Shown here one piece after another: positions 42,243 through 51,817 of a stretch of 64,000 nucleotides of DNA. Source of the DNA: Alkalinema sp. FACHB-956 (lineage in GTDB: Bacteria; Cyanobacteriota; Cyanobacteriia; Leptolyngbyales; Leptolyngbyaceae). Under the pieces are notes generated by a model. That model saw only the letters and a program-made list of their open reading frames with translations. It searched no databases and was not told the DNA's origin. Position 1 is the first letter of the stretch. Each line of letters opens with the position of its first letter. Where the stretch lies: the NCBI RefSeq assembly GCF_014697025.1, contig NZ_JACJRC010000020.1, positions 38,937 to 102,936 of the forward strand. The letters run 5' to 3'. A program made the position numbers and the translations under genes.

Positions 42243-43103
42243 TTAGAAGTGATCTTTGCGGCGGCGCAGTTCTGCAAAGGTTGCGATCGGTTCGGTCTGC
42301 CCCATGGCTTGCTGAATTACGGGATTGTCCCAACGGAGGAACGGATTCGTCCGCTTTTCTAAACCCAGTTCAGTGGGGATGGTGGGCTGCTGCCGATCGC
42401 ACAGGGTTTGTACCTGCTGGAAGCGAGTTTGGAGGTCGGCGTTCTGGGGATCTACCGTGAGCGCGAATTTCAGGTTGCTGAGGGTGTACTCGTGGGCGCA
42501 CCAAATGCGGGTTGTTTCCGGTAACTGTTTCAACTGGGTCAAAGATTGCACCATTTGGGCGGGGGTGCCTTCAAATAAGCGTCCACAGCCTGCGGAAAAA
42601 AGGGTGTCTCCACAAAACAGTTCGCCCCAGGTATCGCCCCAGGTATCGCCCCAGGTGTCGCCCCAGGTGTCGTTCCAGGTGTTGTTCCAGGTGTCGTCTC
42701 CTGTATCGCCCCCGGTGTCGCCGCCCTTGGCCGGTGGGAAGTAATAGGCGATGTGACCCCGCGTGTGGCCGGGAATAAACAACACTTCGGCGGGACGATC
42801 GAGGAGGGTGAGGTGTTCGCCCCCCTGCAAAAATTGTGTTTGCCCAGGGATGCGTCCGCGATCGGTTTCGCTGGCGTAGACTTCTGCGTTGGGATAGGCG
42901 TGTAATAGGGCTGGGTTGCCGCCGACGTGATCTCGGTGGTGGTGGGTGTTGAGAATGGCAATCAGATCGGCTTTGAGGCTGGCAAGGGCCTTTAAGACTG
43001 GAGCAGCCTCTGTGGGGTCAACCACCACAGCCGAGTTGGTTGTCACGCTGTACAGTAAAAAAATGTAATTGGTTGAACTAGTTGGAAGACGGTGTATCTG
43101 CAT
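42243..43103 (-). CDS. gloB: Hydroxyacylglutathione hydrolase (glyoxalase II) with internal repeat insert
   Basis: Metallo-beta-lactamase fold enzyme that hydrolyses S-lactoylglutathione to lactate and glutathione. Metal motif THHHRDH (residues 53-59), PGHTRGH (~111-117) and FCGDTLFSAGCGR (Asp166) are intact. Between residues ~128 and ~160 sits a low-complexity insert of repeated DTWG/DTGG units, where the family has a short turn. It makes the protein 286 residues instead of ~255-260. The insert is encoded by eight 12-bp tandem units. Catalytic residues flank but are not disrupted. ATG 43103. Confidence 0.93.
   Translation of the reverse strand: MQIHRLPTSSTNYIFLLYSVTTNSAVVVDPTEAAPVLKALASLKADLIAILNTHHHRDHVGGNPALLHAYPNAEVYASETDRGRIPGQTQFLQGGEHLTLLDRPAEVLFIPGHTRGHIAYYFPPAKGGDTGGDTGDDTWNNTWNDTWGDTWGDTWGDTWGELFCGDTLFSAGCGRLFEGTPAQMVQSLTQLKQLPETTRIWCAHEYTLSNLKFALTVDPQNADLQTRFQQVQTLCDRQQPTIPTELGLEKRTNPFLRWDNPVIQQAMGQTEPIATFAELRRRKDHF
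42631..42726. repeat. 12-bp tandem repeat inside gloB
   Basis: Eight units of G(T/A)GTCGCCCCAG type (first two GTATCGCCCCAG). The unit length is a multiple of three, so expansion or contraction keeps the gloB frame. Divergence grows toward the 3' end of the tract (42691-42726). Confidence 0.9.
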
Positions 43104-43516
43104 GACTCCAGAAATGTTAATCAGAAAACTTGATGGGTGGATGATGGCAACGGAGAGGACGATCGCGGTTCGATCACGATCGTTGCATTGAGATCACGAA
43201 TTTAGAAAAAATTCATTCTTTTCAACCATTATTTACCTTTTAAACAAAAAATTTCAGTGTTTATTCGGATACTACGAATCCTTGTAGTTTATGCGAGAAA
43301 AAAATCAGTAACAATGCGGATGATTTTGTTTGCGATCGGGTCATACTCACATAGTAAGTGTTCCTAATTCGCTACTCCCCAAGATAGAGATCCTTCTAGG
43401 GGCAGAAATCTGTGGATTGCCTCTTGAAAGGGCTTGAGTCCTGAAAATTGTCAGTTTTAGCTTCTACCCATTCCCATTGTTTCTCGGAATCTACCCGACT
43501 TGAATTTTTGAACGCT
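43104..43516. other. 413-bp gap
   Basis: AT-rich, with a small hairpin ACTAC...GTAGT near 43268-43290 and a possible promoter for the 43517 gene. No gene recognised. Confidence 0.4.
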
Positions 43517-43720
43517 ATGGTACGGATCCCAAAACGAATAAATGGCTCGCTTCAAGTGTTGATTGAAGAGGTTTATCGATCGGGCCGTATGAGTCGTCAG
43601 GTTTATCTTTTGATGACGGCGACGCTCTTGTCTGGACAAAAGGTCAGCCCGGAAGAACGACAACAGATTATTCGCGTGCTAGATAGTCTTAAATTGGGCA
43701 GACTGAGCATGATCAATTAG
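43517..43720 (+). CDS. Conserved small cyanobacterial protein, unknown
   Basis: 67 residues from ATG 43517 (MVRIPKRINGSLQVLIEEVY), basic N-terminus, helical throughout; GRMSRQVYLLMTATLLSGQKV and an ERQQIIRVLDSLKLGR ending. I recognise this as a common small cyanobacterial family without an assigned function. An upstream start at 43448 would add 23 residues and is less likely. It ends 26 bp before the glycosyltransferase and may be co-transcribed with it. Confidence 0.65.
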   Translation: MVRIPKRINGSLQVLIEEVYRSGRMSRQVYLLMTATLLSGQKVSPEERQQIIRVLDSLKLGRLSMIN

Positions 43721-43745
43721 CACGATCGCACTGGACGATCGCGGA

Positions 43746-44918
43746 ATGTCTGCTATGCCCAAGGTTTCTCTCATCGTCAGTGATTTGTCTGGAGGGGGCG
43801 CTGTCCGCGCGTTTCTGTTGGGACAGGTGTTGCGGCAATTGGACTGTAACGTTGAGGTGGTGGGTTTGCAGTTTGGGCCGGATTTGTATGCGGTGCCGCC
43901 GGAGGGGGTTCCGGTGGTTGCGATTCCTGGCCAAGCCCATCCCCACTGGTGGAAGGCGGTACGATCGCTGTTGCCCCGGTTGGATGGTGATATTTTGTAT
44001 GCGGTGAAGCCGAAGCCGAGTAGTTTTGGGATTGGGCTGGTGCGGCGCTGGCAGACGGGGAAACCGCTGTGGCTCGATATGGATGACTGGGAGTTGAGCT
44101 GGTGTGGTGGGGATGATTGGCGCTACAGGCCCTCGCCTAAGCAGTTATACCGGGATCTGTTTAAACGCCATGGGCAGTTGCGTGAACCGGATCATCCGCT
44201 TTATGTGAAATGGTTGGAGCGGTGGGTGCCGAAGGCGGATGCGCTGACGGTGGATACTAGTTTTTTGCAGCAGCGGTTTGGCGGGCTGTATGTGCCCAAT
44301 GGTAAGGATACGGATTTGTTTGATCCGGCTCCCTACGACCCGGATGGGGTGCGATCGCGCTATGGGTTGGCGGGGTATCGGGTGCTGATGTTTCCGGGTG
44401 CGCCGCGACCGCATAAGGGGGTGGAGGATGTGCTGGAGGCGTTGGAGATTTTGAATCAAGCTGATCTGCGGGTGGTGATTATTGGGGGGAGTCCCTATGA
44501 TGACTATGACGATCGCTTGAAGCAACGCTGGGGGAAATGGATTGTGCAATTGCCCCGATCGCCGGTGGAGAAGATGCCGGAGTTGGTGGCGGCGGCCCAT
44601 GTGGTGGTGGTGCCGCAACGGGATACGCTGACGGCTCAGGCGCAGTTTCCGCTGAAGTTGAGTGATGGGATGGCGATGGGGAAACCGATTCTTTCGACGC
44701 GGGTGGGGGATATTCCTGAGATTTTGCAGGATACGGGGTATTTGGTGGAACCGGGGCAGCCTCAGCAGATTGCGGAGATGATTCAATACATTTTTAGTCA
44801 CTGGGATGAGGCGCAGGACAAGGGATATCGGGCGAGACAACGCTGTGTGAAGCATTACGGGATGGTATCGATGGGAGAAACGCTGGGACGAATGCTACGG
44901 GGTGTTCAGAAGGGCTAA
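43746..44918 (+). CDS. GT4-type glycosyltransferase
   Basis: 390 residues, GT-B fold. N-terminal domain with SDLSGGGAVRAFLLGQVLRQLD (acceptor side, Gly-rich) and C-terminal domain with VLMFPGAPRPHKGVEDVLEAL and a donor-binding stretch SDGMAMGKPILSTRVGDIPEI (E-x7-E region present as variant). Cytosolic, probably synthesising a cell-surface glycan or glycolipid. Acceptor unknown. Confidence 0.85.
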   Translation: MSAMPKVSLIVSDLSGGGAVRAFLLGQVLRQLDCNVEVVGLQFGPDLYAVPPEGVPVVAIPGQAHPHWWKAVRSLLPRLDGDILYAVKPKPSSFGIGLVRRWQTGKPLWLDMDDWELSWCGGDDWRYRPSPKQLYRDLFKRHGQLREPDHPLYVKWLERWVPKADALTVDTSFLQQRFGGLYVPNGKDTDLFDPAPYDPDGVRSRYGLAGYRVLMFPGAPRPHKGVEDVLEALEILNQADLRVVIIGGSPYDDYDDRLKQRWGKWIVQLPRSPVEKMPELVAAAHVVVVPQRDTLTAQAQFPLKLSDGMAMGKPILSTRVGDIPEILQDTGYLVEPGQPQQIAEMIQYIFSHWDEAQDKGYRARQRCVKHYGMVSMGETLGRMLRGVQKG

Positions 44919-45030
44919 GCGATCGAGAGTTTCCTGCAATCACGATCGAACTTAATTGTGATTGCTTTTACTAATGCATAGAAACCTCTAAACCCAACGT
45001 AAAATCGATTAATAAAGATATCTCTTACAA

Positions 45031-45142
45031 ATTCCCTGTGCTTGGACGCAGAATTCACTGGTTGTCGGGGCACTTTTCTCAAATCTTTGCTGCGGAGCAG
45101 CCCCGACGATCGGGCCGCACCACGAATTCATCGAACTCAAGT
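45031..45142. mobile_element. MITE-like element, copy B (degraded left end)
   Basis: Homologous to 30523-30669: shared GACGGAGAATTCACT-like block, internal hairpin GTCGGGG/CCCCGAC (45064-45070 / 45101-45107), GCAGCCCCGACGATCG and the right end TCGAACTCAAGT (one change from copy A). About 45 bp found in copy A between the hairpin arms are missing, and the left terminal repeat is not recognisable. Confidence 0.65.
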
Positions 45143-45254
45143 TAATAGGGGTGATAGGGAATGAAGACGATCTCGCCTTCTACCTGTTGCCTTCTACCTG
45201 TTGCCAAATGCCATGTTACTAAACATCACAACCTTGCAAACAATCGCAAAACAG

Positions 45255-45283
45255 TTGACAGCGCCCCACTTTACCCCTAGGCT
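45255..45283 (+). promoter_or_regulatory. Promoter of structured-leader gene, copy B
   Basis: TTGACA (45255-45260), 17-bp spacer, TAGGCT (45278-45283), then GGTTTTTCATAGC as in copy A. Leader length to ATG is ~240 nt. Confidence 0.7.
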
Positions 45284-45341
45284 GGTTTTTCATAGCTGAG
45301 TGCAACCGTGTTCGCAAAGTCCCGATTGGATCAGCTAAGAC

Positions 45342-45495
45342 CCCAAAAATTAAAGCGCTACCCAGCGTTGCTGTAACAACAAAGGGTAGCTAAACCCCAA
45401 GCTGAGTATGGCAGCTAGGCGGTCTGACACGGATTGTAACATTCGATCGGGCCACCCTACTTGTCCTGCGCAAAAGGGTGGCTTTAATTTTTGGG
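45342..45495 (+). promoter_or_regulatory. Structured 5' leader RNA, copy B
   Basis: P1 45342-45354 with 45483-45495 (13 bp, perfect, extendable to 15); P2 45358-45363 with 45384-45389 and apical GTTG/CAAC; P3 45400-45404 with 45412-45416; P4 GCCACCCT 45451-45458 with AGGGTGGC 45475-45482. The unpaired TAACATTCGATCG (45437-45449) matches copy A exactly. Relative to copy A, a base pair in P1 differs on both strands and P4 gains pairs, i.e. compensated changes. Confidence 0.75.
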
Positions 45496-45529
45496 ATTTC
45501 TTCCCCCCTCTACATTTAGGAGAAATCCC

Positions 45530-45742
45530 ATGTTTGTTAGTTTTGACAATCTCGATCGCGCGATCGAGGACGATCGTAAACCGTTGAAATTTTATTTACT
45601 CGGCACTCGCGAAGACGTGCAATCCACCATTAATCAATTGCAGGTGTTGCGATTTTCTGAACGGATTCGTTGGAGTCCCCCCGTTCCCGTTCCTAGCTCC
45701 GATTGGCAATACGTCAGCGTGATGGAGCGCGATCGAGCGTAG
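45530..45742 (+). CDS. Small protein of unknown function, copy B of leader-associated pair
   Basis: 70 residues, soluble, no Cys. Paralogue of the 31030-31248 product (shared LKFYLLGTREDVQSTINQL, F-x-ERIRWSPP and DWQYVSVMERDR positions). ATG 45530 has AGGAGA at 45518-45523. A perfect terminator follows. The N-terminal ~17 residues differ completely from copy A, so the conserved domain starts at KPLKF. Function unknown. Confidence 0.8.
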   Translation: MFVSFDNLDRAIEDDRKPLKFYLLGTREDVQSTINQLQVLRFSERIRWSPPVPVPSSDWQYVSVMERDRA

Positions 45743-45753
45743 TGTAAACACCT

Positions 45754-45786
45754 AAAAACCGGGATTTTCTGAAAATCCCGGTTTTT
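45754..45786 (+). terminator. Intrinsic terminator
   Basis: AAAAACCGGGATT...AATCCCGGTTTTT, a perfect palindrome directly behind copy B with a T-tract. Confidence 0.9.
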
Positions 45787-45885
45787 GGAGATAGCGCGGT
45801 CGATGCCGGAGTTTTGGTTGGGTTACCGCTGTCTGGGGAGGTTGCAAAAAAAAAACGGTTTTTGGAAAGCGATATCTACGATCGA

Positions 45886-46740
45886 CTAAGCCTGTTTGAG
45901 ATACCGCTTAAAAAAGCCAAACGTCATATCCCACGCTTCCTGGGCCGCAGCAGGCGCATAGGTTTCCCGCTGATCATTGGCAAACCCGTGCTGCGTGTTG
46001 GGAAACACACTCAAGGTATAACGCTTGCGGGCATTGGTTAACGCCGTGGTAATGCGGGCATGTTCCTCCGCATTAATGTACTGATCCTCCGCGCTATAAA
46101 TCAGCAATAACGGAGACTTCATGTCTGGAATGCGATCGAGCAACGACGCCCGTCCCAATGGGTCAGGATTCGAGGCAATACCACCGCCGTAAAAAGCCAC
46201 CGAAGCCTTGATGCGATCGGGGTAGGCCGCATTGGCAAGAAACGCAAACCGTCCCCCCATGCAAAAGCCCACCGTTCCGATCGCCGTTGCCTTCACCTCA
46301 GGCCGTTTCCCCAGAAAATCTAACGACTGCCCCAGTTCCTTGGTAAACTGCTCATCCTTCATCGTTTTGAGCTTACCGATCGCCCCCGGTAAATCCTTAT
46401 AGTCAAACACATCCCCGTAATAAATATCCGGTGCCAGGGCCGCATAGCCATACTTGGCACACATATCGCAAATCCCCTTGATTTGGCTATTCAATCCAAA
46501 GGCTTCCATGATCACAATCACGGCAGGAAAGGGTTTCTTCGCTTTTGGATCCGTAGGGGTGACGTAATAACCCTGGAGCTTACCCGCGATCGGCACCATT
46601 TTGCCCTGGGGAGAACCCGCCATCCCTGAATGCTGATGGGTCTGCATTTTGGCTTGGACGTTCTGCCCAGAGGTCGCCGCTGAAGTGGCTACCGTCGCCG
46701 CGATCGCAGAAGTTCCCAATAAAAGATTCCGACGCTTCAT
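45886..46740 (-). CDS. Exported dienelactone hydrolase family protein
   Basis: 284 residues, alpha/beta hydrolase. Catalytic triad Cys in GFCMGGRF, Asp in SAEDQYI and His in NTQHGF. From ATG 46740 the N-terminus is MKRRNLLLGTSAIAATVATSA, a signal peptide with a twin-Arg-like start, so export by Tat or Sec to the periplasm is likely; upstream ATG at 46818 would bury it and is rejected. Exported DLH proteins in cyanobacteria have unknown substrates. Confidence 0.88.
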   Translation of the reverse strand: MKRRNLLLGTSAIAATVATSAATSGQNVQAKMQTHQHSGMAGSPQGKMVPIAGKLQGYYVTPTDPKAKKPFPAVIVIMEAFGLNSQIKGICDMCAKYGYAALAPDIYYGDVFDYKDLPGAIGKLKTMKDEQFTKELGQSLDFLGKRPEVKATAIGTVGFCMGGRFAFLANAAYPDRIKASVAFYGGGIASNPDPLGRASLLDRIPDMKSPLLLIYSAEDQYINAEEHARITTALTNARKRYTLSVFPNTQHGFANDQRETYAPAAAQEAWDMTFGFFKRYLKQA

Positions 46741-46865
46741 TAAACCCAAATCTCCCAAAATCCAAATCTCGCTTCCCTTCCTACTATAGGCAATCTCCCC
46801 CACGGTTGGGATTGGCACTGTTTAACCCAGCGCATTAATTCCGCGCATTAATCCAGCGCAAAGCA

Positions 46866-46900
46866 CAAAAAATAAGCGCTCAGACTGACCTGAACGCTTA
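46866..46900 (-). terminator. Terminator of cpcG
   Basis: On the minus strand TAAGCGTTCAG pairs with CTGAGCGCTTA (one wobble), followed by TTTTTT (46867-46872). Confidence 0.9.
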
Positions 46901-46995
46901 CCCAAATTTCTAATACCAAGATTTCTGCCAACAGCCTTGATTTTTGCAAACAGCCTTTTCAGAGAAATTGCTTGAATTCCCTAAAAATAGATTGC

Positions 46996-47748
46996 TTAAC
47001 GATTGCGATAGGGAACCGTTTTTTCGATATCGATGTTTTGAACCGAAGTTGTGCTGGGGCGGCCTGCTGTGGCGTTGAGGCTTCTGGCCATTCTGAGGAA
47101 CAGGCTGGGGTCGCCCGTCTTGGGTTGGTCTTGGTAGGAACGGAAAGTACGAACCGATTCTTGCCAAATGCCTTGGGGGAAGCCCAGCTTGTCTCGGTAG
47201 TAGGCATCGTAACGGGGCGAGGTGATGTTGAAGGGGATTTCACCCACAGCACGGCTGGGCAGAGTCCGACGGCGATGGTAGGGAACGGTATTTTCCCCAA
47301 AGCTTTCGATGTACTCATCACTATTGAGGAGTTCATCCACAAAACCCTTCACGCCTTTGGTCATCACGATCGCAGACCAAGCGATTTTCTCAGCTTCGCT
47401 GTAGGGCCGACGACCCAACACTTTTTGAATGCAGTGCTCAACAAAACGATAGTTGCTGTTCTTGTTATAGAAACTATCAATGAAGGTGTTTGATAGGAGC
47501 AAGCCTCGGATGAAGTCGCGCACGGTAATCTGCCGATTCCGCAGTTGGGATTCTAGGACAATTTCCCGATCCCACCGGAAGGCATGGAAAAAAATCTGCC
47601 GGTAAGCTGCATTAATCAGATCCCCCATATCCGTATGAGAAAACTGATCATCGGTTGAATAAATGATAGCTTCATCATCCCGAGCGCCCAGCGCATCGAC
47701 ACGCTGGTTTGGACAGGAAGGAGAATAAGCTAACAGAGGAATAGCCAC
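46996..47748 (-). CDS. cpcG: Phycobilisome rod-core linker CpcG
   Basis: 250 residues with the phycobilisome linker (PBS_linker_poly) domain at ~10-190 ([60 protein letters not shown]) and a basic C-terminal tail. It attaches phycocyanin rods to the allophycocyanin core. Starts with GTG at 47748. It is transcribed away from cpcBA, an arrangement different from the common cpcBAC...G operon. Confidence 0.95.
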   Translation of the reverse strand: MAIPLLAYSPSCPNQRVDALGARDDEAIIYSTDDQFSHTDMGDLINAAYRQIFFHAFRWDREIVLESQLRNRQITVRDFIRGLLLSNTFIDSFYNKNSNYRFVEHCIQKVLGRRPYSEAEKIAWSAIVMTKGVKGFVDELLNSDEYIESFGENTVPYHRRRTLPSRAVGEIPFNITSPRYDAYYRDKLGFPQGIWQESVRTFRSYQDQPKTGDPSLFLRMARSLNATAGRPSTTSVQNIDIEKTVPYRNR

Positions 47749-48222
47749 GTTTACAAAATCTCCCAGTCTTACACAACTTTCAAGTTGTCCCGATTATATA
47801 AGTGAGAGGGAATCCGAATCTTCAGGGATTGAATAAAACGTTACAGATTGCATCCCCCCTTGTAGCACGTTTCCCAGCAACATCCAGCAATCCCTAGCAA
47901 TCCCTAGCAATCCCTAGCAATCCCTAGTTCAATACCCGAGTAGCCTCAATACCCAAGTAGCCGATGAAGAGCGAGCAACGGTCAGCCGATCGCCTTTCGC
48001 TGAAAACAGATTGAGCAAGATTAAGAAAATTAACAATAATTCAAGAAATCACCAATCTTCTTAGAGTTTTTTAATAAAGCGTTACATATCCGACCACTCA
48101 ATAATTTGTAACAAAAATGCCTCTCGCTGCATTGTATAAACAAATTCATATGGACTGAGTCTCTCAGTTTCGCAACAAAGCTTTACTTAAAACTCAACAT
48201 TTTCTGTAGGAGACTGATTCAA
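47749..48222. promoter_or_regulatory. cpcG-cpcB divergent control region
   Basis: 474 bp. 47880-47925 is a tandem tract of AATCCCTAGC units. A TATAAA at 48135-48140 is a candidate cpcB -10. AGGAGA at 48208-48213 serves as cpcB ribosome site. No NtcA box (GTA-N8-TAC) was found here on inspection. Confidence 0.5.
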
Positions 48223-48741
48223 ATGTTAGACGCCTTTACTAAGGTTGTGACCCAAGCTGATGCTCAAGGGCAGTTGGTTAGCAATGCTCAGATTGATGCT
48301 TTGCTGGCAGTGGTGAAAGATGGTGCGAAGCGGACTGACGTTGTAAACCGGATTACCGGCAACTCTTCTACGATCGTGACCAATGCGGCTCGCGCACTGT
48401 TTGAAGAACAGCCCCAACTAATTGCTCCTGGCGGAAATGCTTACACCAACCGTCGGGTGTCTGCTTGTCTGCGCGATATGGAAATCATCCTGCGCTATGT
48501 GACCTACGCTGTTTACTTAGGAGATGCCAGCGTTCTGGACGATCGCTGCTTGAATGGTCTTCGGGAAACCTACGTGGCTTTGGGCGTACCTAGCAACTCC
48601 ATGGCAAATAGCATTCTCAAGATGAAGGATGCTGCTATTGCCATTGCGAACGATCGTAACAACATCCAGCCTGGTGATTGCAGCTCTTTGATCGCTGAAT
48701 TGTCAGGTTACTTCGATCGGGCAGCCGCAGCGGTTAGCTAG
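48223..48741 (+). CDS. cpcB: C-phycocyanin beta subunit
   Basis: 172 residues, globin-like biliprotein that carries two phycocyanobilins on Cys ~82 ([11 protein letters not shown]) and ~153 (PGDCSSL). GNAYTNRR has the Asn72 region of beta subunits. Assembles with CpcA into rods of the phycobilisome. Distinguishable as phycocyanin, not phycoerythrocyanin or phycoerythrin, by the single-residue patterns around the chromophores; some substitutions ([12 protein letters not shown]) differ from common C-PC. Confidence 0.97.
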   Translation: MLDAFTKVVTQADAQGQLVSNAQIDALLAVVKDGAKRTDVVNRITGNSSTIVTNAARALFEEQPQLIAPGGNAYTNRRVSACLRDMEIILRYVTYAVYLGDASVLDDRCLNGLRETYVALGVPSNSMANSILKMKDAAIAIANDRNNIQPGDCSSLIAELSGYFDRAAAAVS

Positions 48742-48916
48742 TTGGGAGCGGGGTATTTGCACCTCGTTTTTAGCCCAGAACGTCTGAGTTTTAATTCGTT
48801 CCGAATTTGGCTTTTCTAGCTGATTTTTCTCATATTGCTATCTAAAGCAATATTGCTAGGTAAAGCTTGGTTCCGTTAGACATTTTTCTAAGATCACGTA
48901 GGGAGATATCATTCCA

Positions 48917-49405
48917 ATGAAAACGCAATTAACTGAAGCGGTTGCTGCTGCTGATTCCCAAGGTCGTTTCCTCGGCAACACAGAACTACAGGTTGCCTTC
49001 GGTCGTCTGCGCTTGGCCACGGCTGACCTAGAAGCTGCAAAGGCGATCGGCTCCAAGGCTGGTCAATTGGCAGAAGGCGCAGCCAATGCCGTTTACCAAA
49101 AATTCCCCTACACCACCACCATGGCAGGGAGCAACTACGCCTCCGATGCACGGGGTAAGGCTAAGTGCCTGCGCGACATCGGCTACTATGTGCGGATCAT
49201 CCAATACTGCTTGATCGCCGGTGGCACTGGCCCCGCTGATGACTTCCTGTTGGCCGGGATTGCTGAAATGCACAGCCGCTTTGAATTGGTGCCCAGCTGG
49301 TACGTCGAAGCCCTCAAGTACATCAAAGCTAACCATGGTTTGAGCGGTGATCCTGCTCTGGAAGCGAACTCCTACATCGACTACATCATCAACGCACTGA
49401 GCTAA
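48917..49405 (+). CDS. cpcA: C-phycocyanin alpha subunit
   Basis: 162 residues with one chromophore site Cys in [11 protein letters not shown] (~84) and ending [37 protein letters not shown], as in all CpcA. Partner of CpcB. The 175-bp gap after cpcB contains ribosome-binding TAGGGAGA before the ATG. The terminator-like hairpin that follows separates it from the linker genes. Confidence 0.97.
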   Translation: MKTQLTEAVAAADSQGRFLGNTELQVAFGRLRLATADLEAAKAIGSKAGQLAEGAANAVYQKFPYTTTMAGSNYASDARGKAKCLRDIGYYVRIIQYCLIAGGTGPADDFLLAGIAEMHSRFELVPSWYVEALKYIKANHGLSGDPALEANSYIDYIINALS

Positions 49406-49416
49406 TTGTGCACCTT

Positions 49417-49483
49417 GCCCGGAAAGGTAAGCAGATCTTCTTGCAAGTAGATAGATTTGTGGATCGTTCCGGGCAGCTTTTTT
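49417..49483 (+). terminator. Attenuating terminator between cpcA and cpcC
   Basis: GCCCGGAA (49417-49424) pairs with TTCCGGGC (49467-49474), then AGC and TTTTTT (49478-49483). The long loop suggests partial read-through, which would make cpcBA transcripts more abundant than the linker genes. Confidence 0.75.
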
Positions 49484-49562
49484 AGCCATCAAGTTAAAAA
49501 TCTGTAAAACATCGTTCACTGATTTGGTTTGCTGATTATTTAGTTGATTGGGAGAAGTAACT

Positions 49563-50378
49563 ATGGCTGGCTTACAAGAGGCGAGTCGGTTGGGGATCAA
49601 GCCCTTTGAAGAAGCGGCACCCACTGAATTGCGTGCAAATTCCACGCCCGATCAGATTCAAGGCGTGATTGCTGCGGCCTATCGGCAGGTGTTGGGCAAT
49701 GAGTATTTGATGAAGAGCGAGCGGTTGACAGGGCCAGAATCTCTGTTCACCCGTGGCGTGATTAATGTGCGGGATTTTGTGCGGGCGATCGCGCAGTCAG
49801 AACTTTATCGGAAAAAGTTTTTATATCCCAATTTCCATGTCCGCTTCATTGAACTGAACTTCAAACATTTCCTGGGGCGGGCTCCCTACGATCAATCGGA
49901 AATTTCCTACCACTTGGATCTATTCATTTCCGAAGGATACGAAGCGGAGATTAACTCTTACTTAGATTCTGAAGAATATCAAGCCAGCTTTGGCGATAAC
50001 ATCGTTCCTTACCACCGCGATTTCCAAGTCGATCATCCGGGACAACGGGCGGTTGGTTTTGGTCGTTTGTTGCAGCTCTATCGCGGTTATGCCAACAGCG
50101 ATCGGGCACAAGGCCAAACCCAACCCCGCTTAACCTGGGAAGTTGCCCGCAACCTAGCAACCCCCGTCACCGCTCCCGCCACCGCTGCCCTATCTGGGCC
50201 CGTGGGTGGACGTCGGGGCGATGTCTATCGGGTGCGCGTGGTGCGTGGGGCTTCGGCCAATGCTCCGGTGGTTCGGCGCTGCACCACAGAGTTTCTGGTG
50301 TCCTATGACCAACTGACCCCGAAATTGCAGCAGTTGAATCGCACGGGCAATAAGGTCGTTAGCGTCACTGCGGTTTAG
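49563..50378 (+). CDS. cpcC: Phycobilisome rod linker CpcC
   Basis: 271 residues: PBS linker domain (~18-190; [48 protein letters not shown]) followed by a CpcD-type C-terminal domain (~215-271; [10 protein letters not shown] and [23 protein letters not shown]). It joins phycocyanin hexamers in the rod. ATG 49563 is used instead of an upstream frame at 49548. It is a paralogue of the next gene (shared [23 protein letters not shown] block). Confidence 0.95.
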   Translation: MAGLQEASRLGIKPFEEAAPTELRANSTPDQIQGVIAAAYRQVLGNEYLMKSERLTGPESLFTRGVINVRDFVRAIAQSELYRKKFLYPNFHVRFIELNFKHFLGRAPYDQSEISYHLDLFISEGYEAEINSYLDSEEYQASFGDNIVPYHRDFQVDHPGQRAVGFGRLLQLYRGYANSDRAQGQTQPRLTWEVARNLATPVTAPATAALSGPVGGRRGDVYRVRVVRGASANAPVVRRCTTEFLVSYDQLTPKLQQLNRTGNKVVSVTAV

Positions 50379-50483
50379 AACTGTAGTTGAGAGAACTGCG
50401 GTTTAATCCGTCAGCAATAAATCCCCTGGCGATTCGCTATGGGGATTGTCGATTCATAACCAGTTATTGAAGGAGGATTTGAG

Positions 50484-51353
50484 GTGGCTATTACAACCGC
50501 AGCAGGTCGCCTAGGAACGTCGGCGTTTAGTAATGCCGCTCCGGTGGAACTGCGCCCCAATGCAACTCAGGCTAATATTGAAGCTGTTATTCTTGCCGTG
50601 TATCAACAGGTGTTGGGGAATCCTCACCTCCTGACCTCAGAACGGTTGGTTCTGCCCGAATCACTGTTGCGGGATGGCAAAATTACGGTGCAGGAGTTTG
50701 TTCGCCAAGTTGCCAAGTCGGGTTTGTATAAGGAAAAGTTTTTCCACAATAATTTCCAAAGCCGGACGATCGAGCTGAACTTCAAACACCTGTTGGGGCG
50801 GGCTCCCTACGATCAATCGGAAATCACGGAGCACTTGGATTGCTACCAATCTAAAGGATTTGATGCGGATATTGACTCCTACATTGACTCTCCAGAGTAC
50901 CAAGCAAACTTTGGGGAAAACATTGTGCCCTACTATCGGGATCTGGTAACGACGGGCGTTGGCCAGCGGGCTGTGGGTTTACCCCGCCTGTTGCAACTGT
51001 ACCGGGGCTATGCCAGCAGCGATCGGGCACAATTGACCGGTGGCGCACCCCGCTTGGTGAAGGAACTGGCTCGGAATACGGCATCTACCGTGGTGGCTCC
51101 GTCCGGTGGGGCTGGTGGATTTGCCTACTTACCAGCAGCTAAGGGCGATGCTTCCTTCAGTGCCTTTGGCGGTTCCAAGGCATTTGGTTCCGGACGGCTG
51201 TTCCGGGTGGAAGTTGCCGCCATCAGTGGCCCTGGCTATCCCAAGGTTCGTCGAGTCAACAAAGCTGTCATCATTCCTTATGAGGAGCTGACGCCCCACA
51301 TGCAGCGCGTGCAGCGGCAAGGTGGAAAGATTGCTAGCATTACGCCGCTATAG
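50484..51353 (+). CDS. cpcC: Phycobilisome rod linker, second CpcC-type
   Basis: 289 residues, GTG start with AAGGAGGA upstream. Same two-domain plan as the preceding linker: PBS linker domain (~15-190) and CpcD-type C-terminal domain (~225-289), with a longer Gly/Ser-rich joint. Likely the more distal rod linker. No separate cpcD, and no cpcE/cpcF lyase genes, follow; the next 460 bp are repeats. Confidence 0.94.
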   Translation: MAITTAAGRLGTSAFSNAAPVELRPNATQANIEAVILAVYQQVLGNPHLLTSERLVLPESLLRDGKITVQEFVRQVAKSGLYKEKFFHNNFQSRTIELNFKHLLGRAPYDQSEITEHLDCYQSKGFDADIDSYIDSPEYQANFGENIVPYYRDLVTTGVGQRAVGLPRLLQLYRGYASSDRAQLTGGAPRLVKELARNTASTVVAPSGGAGGFAYLPAAKGDASFSAFGGSKAFGSGRLFRVEVAAISGPGYPKVRRVNKAVIIPYEELTPHMQRVQRQGGKIASITPL

Positions 51354-51817
51354 TCGCCATTAGGATCTAACTGGATTCGTTACTTGATTCGTCAAGAAAG
51401 CCAATCCGCGTGGGAATGGAAGGCCAATACACTAGGGTAAGCCTATGGAGTTTTAAACCTGTAGATTTACGCTAGTGTTTTCTTATGGATACACTGCCCC
51501 GTGATTTCCCTTGCGATTTCCTCTGCGATTTCCCTGCGATTTCCCTTGCGATTCCCTGAGATCGGTCTATTGACGAGTTCCGGGAGTAGGGAGTGGCGAT
51601 CAACAAGCGATCAACAAGCGATCAGCAGTGTTAGCGCCAGTGATTAGCGCCAGTGATTAGTACCAGTGATTAGCGCTGGTGGTTAATCTTCAAGGAATCT
51701 TTTCTCATCAAAGACTCAGTGTACACTTAGGCAAAACTCACCACGGTTCAATCGAGTCTTCAGCGTAACGCCCCATGATAGTGAGCATCCCCTCAAAACC
51801 GACTCAGGAGAGACGTT
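51354..51817. other. Gap after cpcC2 with tandem repeats
   Basis: 51499-51560 is a degenerate tract of GCGATTTCCCTT units; 51598-51612 has direct GCGATCAACAA repeats, and 51630-51680 repeats of GATTAGCGCCAGT. No gene seen; cpcD would be expected in this position in many cyanobacteria but no matching frame is present. Confidence 0.55.

Noticed and set aside
44145..44855. 236-codon minus-strand frame inside the glycosyltransferase gene
   Set aside because: Antisense to a recognised GT4 enzyme; rich in Arg/His/Pro, typical of a reading-frame shadow.
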